Assembly (NCBI GenBank): GCA_948099385.1
Contig: CANUEZ040000116.1
Location: 14,481,501-14,545,500, forward strand
Reading direction: 5' to 3'
Length of the DNA stretch: 64,000 bases
Source of the DNA: Fasciola hepatica
Lineage: Eukaryota > Platyhelminthes > Trematoda > Plagiorchiida > Fasciolidae
Made by a program: the position numbers and the translations under genes
Part shown: positions 35,501 through 48,900 of the stretch, one piece after another
How positions within the stretch are numbered: the stretch's first letter is position 1
How the letters are laid out: each line of letters begins with the position of its first letter
The notes under the pieces: model-generated
What the model was told of the DNA's origin: nothing
Database searches by the model: none
Seen by the model: only the letters and a program-made list of their open reading frames with translations

Positions 35501-36812
35501 CCGAACTGCAGAACTGTTTACTGCATAGCCATACGCTATGTTTAACTAGTGTTGTCCCATTGAAACGCTGTTCACCTCTGATGGTAGAACTACTTCGCCA
35601 GCGCCCATGCGAATTCCGAGCAGTGCATGACATACTCCACTCAGCTTCTACTAATAATAATTGGCCAATACAACAATCAAGATCGATACGAGTAATATTG
35701 AATATTGTTATTTTGATAACGGACAGTCAGTTGAGGGGTGGAGTCCGTCCTCAGGACAAAATCGGCTTAGCAGTATAGCACGTTGTTTCACCTTATATGC
35801 TCTCAAGCGATCTGAATAGTAGGTAACAGGGCGGGTTTTTTACGGTTCATTCGTCACACATCTGTGATCGGTTGTGTTTGTTAATCGAATGTAAAACGAG
35901 GTGTTTTCATTCCCTTTGTTCTGGTGTACGCTATTCTACCCAATTCATTGAATTTAAAATGTCTACCACCTCGAGGGTGAGGATACCAATCCCGCCAAAG
36001 TCGGTCACTAGTGATAGGTTCTGGTGTTGCCTTGCTCCTTACCACGCCTGACCTATTGGGACGTTATTCGGCTCTCAGGAGCAGGTTACCAATTAACCAA
36101 TATAGTGCAATGGGTCTTCGGGGCCATGCGGTAAACCCCTTCTACCGTACTCATGCGCAAGAATGTGATAGAGTTTAGTCGACCTTCCGCTTCTGCTTCG
36201 TTCAGTTTGAATGAAGTTGACTTTTTCAATATCATGGGTAATTGGTACACTTTTGAATCATCGTTCGTGACATGACCGTTACTATCTTTCGGTTCTCTTC
36301 ATAGACGGACAAATCGAAACGACCCACAAACGTGAATAGTAAGTTGTTCTAATCTCGTTTTTCTGTCTTTATGTTACGTTGCACCAGTTTTGTCTTAGTT
36401 TGTGGAATATGATGTATGTGTTTAACCTCATAAACCTTTGATTGCTTGCTTTAACTTACGACGAATTTATTTGCTTATAATCAAGGCCAAAAAACAACAT
36501 CTATCACGGAATGAGCCTTATGTTTCTCGTGTTTGTACACATCTAACCCTGGTCTCCCATATCAGTCGTTCATGTAAAGCCGAGTTCCGCTGAAGTGCAG
36601 TTGATTTTTGTTTATCTGTTCTTCCGTTTTTTTATGGATGATTTTCGAATCTGACGCCTTCTCTCCAGAGTTTACAATCCTCTGTTTTGTTGCTAACTCA
36701 TTTGTCGTGGAGTGATGCTGTAACCCGTTCTTTGACTTTTGTGATTTTTTTCTGTCTATATCGGTGGCGTCTGTGGTATCACAAATGGTTTGAACGAAGC
36801 CAGATGGCTAGA

Positions 36813-36903
<91 letters not shown>

Positions 36904-39900
36904 GGTACGCATACCTAATGAGCGGCTACAACCGCGAAACCGGTTGTGTGCCTCCGGCGAACTTTTTCTCACACATCCACATACTACTTACAACCAATAT
37001 ATACCGACTTGAGATCAATTAAGATGCCAACACAACAATATCACTTACAGAATAGGGAAAGGGTATTACAATACAGTAAAACAGACAGTTAGTGAGAGAG
37101 GAAAAATGCTGATTTTTTTGCTTCTCACCGCACACTTTTCGATGTTTTTCTGTAATTCTGTTCACCGGCATGACTTCTTTATGATTACGAGCACCAGAGT
37201 TCGACAAGCAGACCGCACAGTATTTGCGCCAATGACTTCTTTTTTCATCGATGTCCCTCAACGTATCTAGCCAACAACAGTCCTCATGCTTTTGACCCCA
37301 AACAGGGAGGCGGGAAGCGCCAACTGAAACCAATGCTGATGCTAGCTGCTTCATGGCCTGACCACCACGTCGCTTTTTCCAGTTTTGCGCAGCGTGTGCA
37401 GATAGGGCACCGAAAGATGGACGGTGGATAGGCATTTGTAAAACATGACCGAGCCATCGAAGGCGGTGGTGGGCGATCGCTTCGTTAAGAGGGTGACTAT
37501 CCGTGCCCAACATTCGACGTTGCACCTCGTCATTACTCACTCGATGTCCCCACCAGACGCGAGCAATGCTTCGGAAACATCGGTTGTCAAACACGAAAAG
37601 ACGCGGAGTAGTCTCAGCGCGAAGTAGCCAGGTCTCGCAACCGTAGAGTAAAACAACGAATCGCGGCAACGTACATTCGTCCTTTAATAGAGATCGGGAA
37701 GTTCCGTCAACACCACAGGTGTCGCAGGTTTGCGAAAGCTGATCTAGCTGTCCTTATTCGTGAACTGGTCTCCTACCACACACCTCTCCTGCTGTTATCA
37801 AACTCCCAAGCTACTTGAAGTTGTCGACTAACTCACACCGATCAAACTGGGTGAGTGTAGGCACAGAAACACTTTGCAGTTGGTAGGCGAAAAATACATG
37901 CCTGGATACCTCAATCGCCAAGTGACCCAAAGCGCGTTGTATTATCTGTGCATTATCACTCAGCAAGGTGATATCATCGGCATATTTGAAGTCAAAAACT
38001 CTGTTCCCTGGGAGGAGTTCAACTTTACCGTTCGGAAGACCAGATAAGACATTCCGTGGAACATCTTTTATGGCAAAGTTGAAGAGAAATTAGGAATATA
38101 GGGCAACCTTGTCGAGACGGCGAAAGAGGACGATAGCTGGCCATAGGCCCCAACCCGACCCGAGGTCTGGCGATACAATTCTTTGAGGGCTGAAACATAC
38201 TTCCCATGTACTTCATTTCTAAACTAACAATTCCACAGTTGAGTCCTATCGACGGAGACGGAGACCGCGCGAATATCCAGGAACACGATAGTCGTTGGTC
38301 TTTGGAAATTGTGACGATGCTCTAGCAGTTGTCGGAGAGTGAAGATTTAATCGATACATCCACGAACGGCGCGAAACCCAGCTTGCGCTTCGCAAGTCTG
38401 TTTCTAATACATTTGGTACAACCTGCGAAGTATAGCAGATACAAGCAGCTTCGACTCTTTTCGGACAAGGCTTAAACCTATATATGGTTCTCGCAGTCAC
38501 TGTGCGAGCCCTTCTGGGAGATAGGGACAACAATCGACCCCCCCCCCCCCCTCCGCCACAAGGACGGGACTTGCTCAGAATTCCAAACTTTTGAGAACAA
38601 ACTGTAAACCCTTCAAACAAGCTGCACTCCACCATCTTTAAAAAAGGTTAGGGAGAGGCCATCGGAATTCGGTGCTTTGTGGCGCTCTAAGGCCCGAACC
38701 TCTGCCTCGGTAGATGGATCTGTCGTAACGGACCATGGGACGTGTGCCGGATGAACCATAGGAGACGCCGAGACTGAGGACCAGCTAAACTGTCTGAAAG
38801 TGCTCCGCTCAACATTCGAGACGCCGCTTCTGATTGCGAATTACTGAGCCATCAGCTGCACAGATTTTTCACTCCTATCTAGTGGCTTCCTACCGGTGAT
38901 TCAAATGAGAGAGAACAACTTGCGTGAACTTTTCATGGCGGCAGCACGTTGCATCCCTGATGCGCGTTGCGACCACCAGATTTCGCGGTCCCTACGAAAA
39001 CTCGCGTTAAGTGCACGCGTTACTACGGGTCGTGCTTCGTTATACTCGCTTCCACTCGGAATCAACTGGCGCTCGTGGAGAAGGCGCAGAGATTCAGCGG
39101 AGATGCAAGGTTTTGCGGCAACATGAGACAGGCTGTAACTTACCGGGCCCGCGGAATGCTAGGCATTCTTGGTAAGTGACTGTTACTGATTAATTTCATC
39201 AGGGGCTCATCGCAATCTAACCGTCGTAACAGCATGCTTTTGAAGCGCCCACGGACGCACATGAACAGCTTAGTGCAGACTAATGCATGATCGGAATGAA
39301 AAGAGCGGGATTGCTCCAGTACTGGCGACAGTCTTGTATGCAACCTCGCCATTTATGGCTTATAGCGATGTGGTCGATCTGGGTCCACTATTGACCGGAA
39401 AAAGGCGTACACGTGGCATTGCCGCGATTCTGTCTGTTCTGTTCAGACAACCACTAATCATGTGCTGGGTGCGGTGGGTTTGGTTGCTATTTCCTAGCGA
39501 CAATCTCAAGAGGAAATAATGGGGGAGAAAAAAGTATGAAAGGAGTAATAGGAGAACTACAATAGTGGAATTTAGTCGGTGAAGAAAGATTGTGGATGCA
39601 AGAGCTCCTCTGATCGCGACTGTTGTGTCTGGTTAGAGTCACGCACGCTATGAGGACAACCGATCAATATTCCTCTCATGGATGGGCCTTGATCTTTAAT
39701 CGCGCTTCAGCGACAGTAGTATTGACTTATCGATTTTACTGTGTACTGATTGGTCTTACTCTGTTGCACGTGACAACACATGTGGTTTAGCTCTTTATGC
39801 CAATTCACTTGTTTGCTTGCGGCTTACTCGCCGGCTACGGCCGGATTTTGTGCTTACGTTGGTACAAATAAATGCAACGCTACCGCTACGTGTTCTGCTA

Positions 39901-42900
39901 CTAACTACGGACACAACAGCGACATCTAGCCATATCCCCCCAGCGTATCTGACCATTGAGTGGGAGGTTCTCTCCGATCCCACTCTGCAATTCTAACACG
40001 CCCTACATGGCCAAGTCCACCAGATAGGCTTTTCATACCTTTCTTCCATGTCATGGACTGACTATCCTTACTCATCTTCCAACCGGTACCCGACTCAGCA
40101 AACACAGCACGCTAAGGAATCCTGTCAGGTGACATGCGTAACACATGTCCCAACCATCTTTGCCTAGTGAATGTTTCATCTAATGATTTGATCCTCGAAC
40201 CCAAGCCTCACCGTCGAACCTGAGCATTGTTTACACGATGTTCCCACCAGATTCGAGCAATACTGCGAAGACATAAATGTTCAAATACCGACTATCTCCG
40301 TATATCCTCCACCCGCAGTGGCCATGTCTCCGAACCATACGGAAGCACTGGCCCGACTGCTGCATCGTACACTCGACCCTTGACAGTTGAACGGATGTCA
40401 TGTCGACGACACAGGTGACTTAGGTTGACAAATACCAAGCAAGCTTTCTGTATACACAAACACACCTCATTAGATATCCGGTCTCCGGGTGAAATGCAGC
40501 TCCCCAGATAACAGAACTTGTCTATCACGTTTATAGTCTCCTCATACACTGAGAGGTTTGGCGTTGGACCAACCCAGTCCTGCAACACATACATACCGGA
40601 TATTGCTACGCAGCCCGTCAAATTGTCTAAAAGAGCCTGCAACTTAAGTGGATCTTCACTTAGAAGAGTTGTGTCGTCAGGATACTCAGGGTCTGATAAC
40701 TTTCTATCCGGGAAAAGTTCAATGCCGGTATCCTCACCCGACGAAAGTGCGGTCTCTGGGACCATGTCAGTCACAAAGTTAAGGAGAAAAGGAGAGAGAG
40801 AAGGCAACCCTGACGTTCACCACATTTAGTGGTGAACTCGAGTGGAAGATCAGCGTAAGCCCGAGCTCGACTTCAGGTAATAATGTAAAGGGATTTTACG
40901 ATGGAAATTATTTTCTCTGGTACACCCTTCTGCAAAAGGCAGTGCCTTTATAAATCGGTACGATCACGGATTCACACCAACTCTTTGGTACTTGTTCCTT
41001 CTCCCATATCGAACGGATGAGTTTCGTCAACTCCAGTAAAGGTGCCGGGCCACCGTCTTTGAAAACAGACGAACGCAACCCATTCGGTCCAGCAGCGTTA
41101 TGTCGTTTGAGATAGCTTATCTCATGAAGAACCTCCGCTTCTGACGGAGGACTCCTATCTACAGCAAGATATGTATTCATTGGGCTGGTGAGCAAATCTG
41201 CCTAGGATAAAGGCCAATCAAACTGCATCTCAAAACGCTCCGCCCAGTAAATTAGACGACGCTCCAGAGTTTGAATCAGTGAGCCGTTTGCCTCTTTGAT
41301 CACTTCGCTAACGCCTGGTTTACGTGAACCAGTTTGTCTAATCAGACGGGAAAGGTTGCGGCTGTTGCCAATCGCCGCAGATTTACCAACAACCTACACT
41401 TCGCAATCCACCACTGCTCACGGTCATTTCTCAGGCTCCGAATCAGTTGGCGTTCAGGGTATCTCCGTATCTGAAATCCGGAAAATCGATCTGCGCCCAT
41501 CTAACTGTGCAACTGAGGATGCAGATATCCATCGTTTTTGTGTCTGGTTGTTGGGCCTTGGCTAGCTAACATTAGCAGCCTCACGTGAAGCCTGTTCGAT
41601 CTCTGTCCATCGCTCTTCTGGATCCTGGGCATTCGACTGTATCGATAACATGGTGGATAATTCTGTTCGGAAAGCAGATCGATGGTTATCGTCCAGTAGC
41701 AGCGGCGGGGAACGGTTGACTTTGGCGTTGTATCGGCCACCGACGAGGCGGAAGCAGAAGCGCGCGCGAACTAAAGCGTGATCAGTATCTACAGGCGTGC
41801 ACTAAAACAATCGACACTCTGGAATTGATCCGCACCAGCAGTAACCGATAGAAATATGGTCCATCTGAGTCCAACGCTGTGAAGACGAAGGAGGACGCCA
41901 GGTTAACCGGTGTCGCTTTTTGTGCGAGAAATTTGTACTCGCTAGGAATAGTCCATGATCGAAACATAGTTGAATGAGTCGATCACCGTTATCAGTTCGA
42001 TCGGCTGGAACGCAATATCGGCCCCTCATATTCCTCTCCGTCTCGTCTAGGCTTCCAACTTGAGCATTAAAATCACCAGCAACAACCATGATGTCCACAG
42101 AGCGCGAATTGCGGAGCAGTTGAGACAAATCCTGGCAGAATTCGTCGTTAGCCTCAGGAGAGCTACAGTCAGTTGGAGCATGCAAGGAAACGACAAACAG
42201 TCATCGACACTTCAGTCTAGTGCTGTTGACATGCACAGACTTATTCAACCGAACTGCACGTAGATGGCTGCTGATTGGGATCCAGTCAGGTAGTGCACGC
42301 TCAGAGCATTCATAGGTCCTGCCAAACTCACAATATCGGCCCGACTTGCTCTGTGTACTAAGCCATGGAGCTTTTTGATAGAGGTATATGGGCTGCAATC
42401 GGTGGGTGCATACGCCGAAACGACAAACAGATTGTGTCTGTCAGGGCGGCGATCGCTCACTTTGCACAAACCCCTGAGTCTCACTGCGCATAAGTGACTG
42501 TTAACTGGGAACCACACTGGCACCGCTGCTTCAGCTCTTTCACTGAAAGCAATCCCAACACTATCAAAACCAAAAGCCGTAGCCCCAGCGTCATCAGAAA
42601 GGCGTAAGTGAATTTCACTGAAGGATTGGATGGGGGCGTCAACCAAATAATGGAAGTGGAGTCTTGAATGCAACATACATCGATGGCTGATGACTGAATG
42701 CTTAGTTCATTCACCATTCGGATGAGGCTAAACATATTGGGTGCATGGTGAACCCTTCCGCCACAGATGCCGGTGAGCATGGTGTTGTACGCCTCATGCG
42801 CTACCCATGGTTGGTTTGGAATCAGGGTTAAACCATCTTTCCTAGACTGGTTATTAATCAGCCAACCCGGTGGACAGACCCGGGCATTTGCTTTCGTCCT

Positions 42901-45900
42901 TCTAATTCAGTTGGAACACCTCCGCCACAAGAAGGTAGTGTGTAGGACTTCTTCAGTAGAGGATGTGACAGATGCACGGTCACTTGGGAGCATTTCGAAA
43001 GTCGTTCAGGTCGAGTAGCCATCTGGGAGCCTGCGACACCCACCCCCGACCATACTGAGGCGTTGAAGGGCTAGAGTATTTCGAATATACTGTGTCATTT
43101 CGCTTGTTCAGCTTGTCCTTGCGGTAGGTCGAGCTGGATTGTACTGATCTGAAGATCCAACCTAGGAAATAAAAATCCTCGAAATTATTTGCCTATACGA
43201 GGAAGAATCCCTTCGGCTGCGAGATGGCCTAACACTAACAATTCTCATCTCCAAACAGAACTAGATGATGTAAAAAGGAAATATCAATGTTTTTCACTCT
43301 TCCCATCAACCCAAAACAGTGCAAAGTCAAAGATTGAAAGGTGTGCATAAATGTCCCGTTGCATAAATGAAGTACAATAATGGTTGCTTATTCTGTTGCG
43401 GTGGGTTCAGGTAGACGTTTTGGTCGTCAGACTTATCAGTCCTATGTGGCTTTCTCACATGTTGTTGATCATGTACATATTTGAACATTCCAAATGTGCA
43501 TCCAGTTTAAGTGCAGTTTTGTGGAAGTACATACAACTCCAACCTGTCTACATCGATTGGCCTCTAGTAGCTCGAACGTCCAACTTGGAGTTTGACCGCA
43601 GCGACATTTGCGTCCAACTGGCTGACGTCCAGTAAAAAGTCAAGGGTCATGTTGCGTCTCGACTCGTGAACCTATCTCATCGCGCCTTGTTCGAAGACCT
43701 TGTGTTCGATTGAGTAAAACCGATTAGGTGATAGACCGAGCTCTGTTAAGGCCTTATGTGGCTGTTCGCCCCATCTCTAGTTTCAGGGTCCGATTACCTG
43801 TTTTCTCTAATAGTACATTTAGCTTTCAGGGCTATGGGGTACACCCCTTTCATAGCACTAATGCCTAGGCATGTAATTGATAAGAAAATTCAAGGTAATG
43901 TTGAGTAAATCACATCTTACTCTCGTTTCTCGTGCAACAATGATTACTCGAAGACTGGTTAAGATGTTGATATCACTGTCTATCATCACCATTGAGTAGC
44001 AGTAGCCAGCTGCGGGTCCACATCCACAAGCGCATTGATCAGTGATGTTAACAACCCATTCGTCACAATCACTGCGTTTAAGTCGATGTGTTCACCGAAT
44101 CAAGCAACCGACGATGACACCGGAATTTGTTGACATGTTTGTGAGAAAACGGTCGCTCACCTGTTTTTTGTCATTTGTTATGTGTAGGTAACTCAGTCAC
44201 ATGTACGCACAATAAGCCGCACCTTTTACCTTCTGTCATCAATAAACCGGTTGTACCAAAGTGTATATCTGTTCTACTTTGCTTGTGAATAGGTTCCGTG
44301 GAAACACCGATGACCACCACAAGATAGATGAATCGGCTATTACGACCTCTAGACTTGAAGTGATGCAGAACCGAATAGGGCCCCAATAAATCAGATGTAG
44401 TGACGAACCAGCGGATTACTGTTCACCTCCAAATTGATCGGCCGCGGTGGTGATATTCGAACCTCCGACCTCTGCACTGATACTCACACTGGGCCATGTT
44501 GCTCGACCACCGCTATTCGTGTCTGAATTCATCGCGAGAGCTCGCAGTTATCGAGCTCCACAATGCACCAATTGGCAGCATTCCTAGCTTTTCCACGAGA
44601 TAGTCACACTAAAAATCGCAGCAAAATGAGTCAGACCCAACTGAATCATCGAACATGAAAGTTTACACGGGCTTAACATGCGTCATAGAAGCAACCCTGT
44701 GAAATACCCTCTCAGGAATGGTAATAGATGGAAACGGATCAACGAGGGTCGGGCGTTGGGAAGTGAGAGAACATCCTGGACAAGTCATCGTGATGTGCAA
44801 TCATACAGAAGCACTCAGTAAAAATTTGTTCCCCCTAACAGTCTCATAGTACATTTGATATTTACTAATTAATTACATAATTGCGCATGAGTGCAGTGGT
44901 TGGGACCCACCACACCACCAGATATAACTGGTAATCTGACCCTGAGAGTTAAAATGGAGTGAAGAACTACATAAGGTCCCAATTGGGTAGGCGTTGTCAG
45001 GAGCCGGGCGAAATTAGGTTTGCTTACTGTCACCAAAGTTACCGGCATTGGCGTAATTTGAACATTTTCCGTTTGATGTGGTAAGCGCTTTAAACGACCT
45101 GGATGCCATTTAATTGTGCGTTCATTCGAAGTCCCCTGTGGTTATAGAATGTGCCCCTACCATTGAACTCATAATCGTGAATGGAGTTAATAAATGTTTT
45201 TTTGTCTACTCCACCCAGGTACACGACGACTTTACATCGATTGCCAATGCACTCAAACATTGTCTCGTATCGTTGACTGTAGGTAGCATTTAAAGTTCAA
45301 TTTTCCTGCACACATACACTAATCTACAGGCCCCCTGTGTTCCATGTTAGTTTATGAATGCAGTGGCCGCATCGACCCATTGGATAATAAGTGATAACAG
45401 ACAAACAAGGCCTTCAGATTTGGATTGTAGAAATCAAGTCACTAGACTTCAGTAGGCACTAAATGCAAATCGAATTTTCAGTACGTACAACGGATCCCGT
45501 AGACAACATGGGATAGAAAAGTTGGGCAACAATGCAGTGTGAACGCTCAACTCACCATTGAAAACCACGGAAACATTGTACAGCTGATTCATCCGTGTTA
45601 GGAATCATCAACAGTGCACATCCACCGAGCCCCAAACTGAGATCAGAACACGAGACGAACGACTGTGAGTCGAACATCTTAACCACAAGACTATCCGGGG
45701 TGGCTCTGGACGCTTCATTACACCTATACACCATATGATATAGCAAATGAGGCACAGGGACTACTTGCTCGCGGTCCATAATCAAGCAGGTGAGTAGGGT
45801 AACTAATGAGACTGTTCTTGTGCATGTATGTGGGGGGAGGAATAGAGTTCGGATCTCAAATGAGTGGGAGTGCAAGAGACGGCTTCGACTAATATGGAGT

Positions 45901-48900
45901 AAAGGCGGGGCTCGGTATCATATAATAGCCTGTTCGTAAATTTGTCAGAATCATTGAAGTGCCGGCGAGTGACGAAGGCAGTGAGACTACAGTAATACTA
46001 CTATAACGAAAAAGCAGTTTCATTTGTCTTGAGGTTGTAAGAAACTAAATATTTCGCCTTCATTCCAGGAAAGATTACGGTGGATCAGTAGAGCCAGTGT
46101 GTAAGGATGCAAGAGGTTGTCAACTAAAGCACGAGTATATGGGCAGCTCTAAGTATTCTGAGTTTGAGCAGTAAGAGCGAAAGTTGTAAGACTTGCGTAG
46201 ACTCTATTTCAACATAAATAATTCCAGGAAGGTAATGACTCAGAATAACTCCAAGAAAACGGATGGAAGAACCAAAACCATCTAGGCTTTCAATGGGTCA
46301 GACGTGGCAGCGAGCCGGGCGACAATCGGATGCTGTCTGCAGCCAGTTCGTAGTAACTGAGCGCTGTCTAACATCTCACTTTCTCTTGTTTATGTCTAGT
46401 CTCGAAAATCTAATGAACACATCACGGTCATTAATTCAGGAGCAACAACAATGTCTCTGACAAGTTCAGTTCCGTGGGCGATCCGATCATTCTTTCAGGG
46501 GCACCAACTCGCCAGTTTGTTTCCCCAATTTGTTCCAGCTGGTAATGTCGCGACGCTGAAACAAGCTGGCATATCAACACCCGGATTCGTGTTCACTGGC
46601 AGCCAGCCGAGACAGAGCAGTGGTCAATTCAGTATAATCAGGATGTTTGCTTTCCTGTTCGTAGGGTGTCTGATTCCCGGTAACTGCAACGGCGCAAGCA
46701 ATGATGGTGGTCGAGTGGTACAGAACGTCTGATTACCAGCTCGGATATCAGAGGTCCGAGTCCCCGCCATCATCGGTTACTCTCGTTGTAGACAATAATC
46801 CACCGTCGCCGGCTCGTTGCCATACCTGGCCTATTAGGACCCTATGTGGTTCTCCACTCCAAGTCTCAAGGTCTTCGTGTCTATGGGGTATTCCACAACA
46901 CTCATGCACAAGCATGTTATCAAAAATGATATTCGAATAAGAAAATCTGCCTAGCGCCCTCAGTGCGGAGTAGTCAGACCGTTCATGATTCAGTCCAGTA
47001 TTCCGGATCTGATATCCTGATTACTTGAAAGAAATAACATGAGGTACAAAATTCTCGTGTTCAATATTAGTATCAGTTGGTTCACATTTTGTTGAAATAA
47101 TCTACTACACCGAGTACCCACGCTTGACTTACCATTAAAACCATGGTAGCACCACTTCACAGTTGTTTTACCTGGCTTGTCACGAGTCGTCAGCTGTGCG
47201 GTGCACCACCACTGAGTCCAAGCTAGGATTCCAGATTGAGTCACACACATTACCTCCAGACTGTTAAGACTGACACTCAACAGTTCGCTTTACATCAGTA
47301 CCGCATATTATAGCACGTTTTTTTATAGTTCACAAATGCTTTCACTAGGATTTTTCGGGGTTGAATGCGTTCGCTGTAATAATTCGCTTACTCCTGTATA
47401 GTATGCCGTAAATCTTGTCTTTTAAATACTTTGTGCATTTGTGAGAAGTGTGATTTGAAAGACGCAGCGTTAGCCGAATTTAAATGGATACGAGACACTC
47501 CAACTAACAGACTGTGCAGCGAAAACGACCTTATCTACCGCGCACTAGTCGGAGTTGTCAAGGCGCATCGCGTCACGCTGTTTCCTAAACTAGTAGACCA
47601 TTACCTGAGTTTTGCTGTTTCCGTTGCGCGTCTTAAGTGTAGCCCCCCGCCCCTTCGCTATGCGATGTTGATTGCTGTATGACTGTCCTTTAGACTTTGA
47701 AATGCCCGATCAGCTGATTACCATAACTAGTACGCATCCGAACAGTACGATCGATATTGCGATCTATGCGAAACGAGAGTGTATCGGTTACTCACACAGA
47801 ATGGGGAATAGATACAATCATAGAAGCGAATTTGAAGTGATGTGGGACACGGTTTTGTGTGAACCGACGTATCTGAAATGCAAACGCCTGGTTATCGATT
47901 GATTGGCCAACAGATTCACTATTGGCCGCAGGATTAAACAATGGAGTGAATACAATGTTTTCGCTTTTACAGTTATCGGTGATCTTACTTGTCTATGCTT
48001 TGGTTCTTGCTTTTTCTTACTGACGTTTTCCTACGTCACTTCACTCCACTGAGATCGTTCTCCGTCGTCAGTAGATATCACGTGAGCGAATAAGCTAATC
48101 ACTTATCACGTTGAATACCCATGAGACGTGCTCTCGGTCCACACCGCCAGAAAAGCTACCCGCATCGTTGTGACTGCAACCACATGACTGTCCTCGTCGC
48201 TTAATTATGCATGCATTGTTGCAGTGCATGTATACACAATTTATTTTAGTTTCTATACAAACTACTGTCTTGTCACACTTCAACGGTAGTTATCTGGCTC
48301 TCCGTAACCTGTGCTGATTGCACCTTATCGATACCACAGCACTCATCCGGTAGCGATTTTGTTAATTTGCGCAGCGTAAGTTCCAATTAGGTTTATCTAC
48401 GCATGATCAAGTGTGACCGGTAGTTGACTTGTGCGTTTGTTTGCTCAAAATACCACACGTGTTTCGGTCTTCCCGCATCTATAATCATCTCGACAGTAGT
48501 GCTCGCTATATCTGACTGGGAAGGTCAAATAGCTGTACACTGGACAACCAAATGAACACCGGAATAACTCCGTAACATCTTCCAGACATGGGCATAGTTA
48601 ACTCTGTCCAGTGTCTCAACGCCGGTGGTTTGGTCAGTTGTGTATGCACCTATCGATTATACCTTTCCGTACAGTTGACCATGGAGCTAAAACTGTGCGG
48701 TATTTCAGTTTGACCTGATATCGATTGATTCATCATGTAGTAACGATTCTCAGATCACCATGGGAGTCCATCACAGTGTTCGATTGATGACATGTGCCCA
48801 TATAAACATGGGATCACTTGCGCAACAAAAATAATCAGAACTTCCGGTCCGGGGGTAGGGAAATTCGGATCAATCTTAGTGTGTTTCCTGACTTAACTTG

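Noticed and set aside
34880..35778. Open frames on both strands in the long EPS15 intron
   Set aside because: No motif, splice signal or similarity to other parts of the window supports coding.
38246..38635. Minus-strand frame with a poly-Gly run
   Set aside because: The glycines come from the poly-C tract at 38539. The rest is a frameshifted version of the RTE-like reverse transcriptase.
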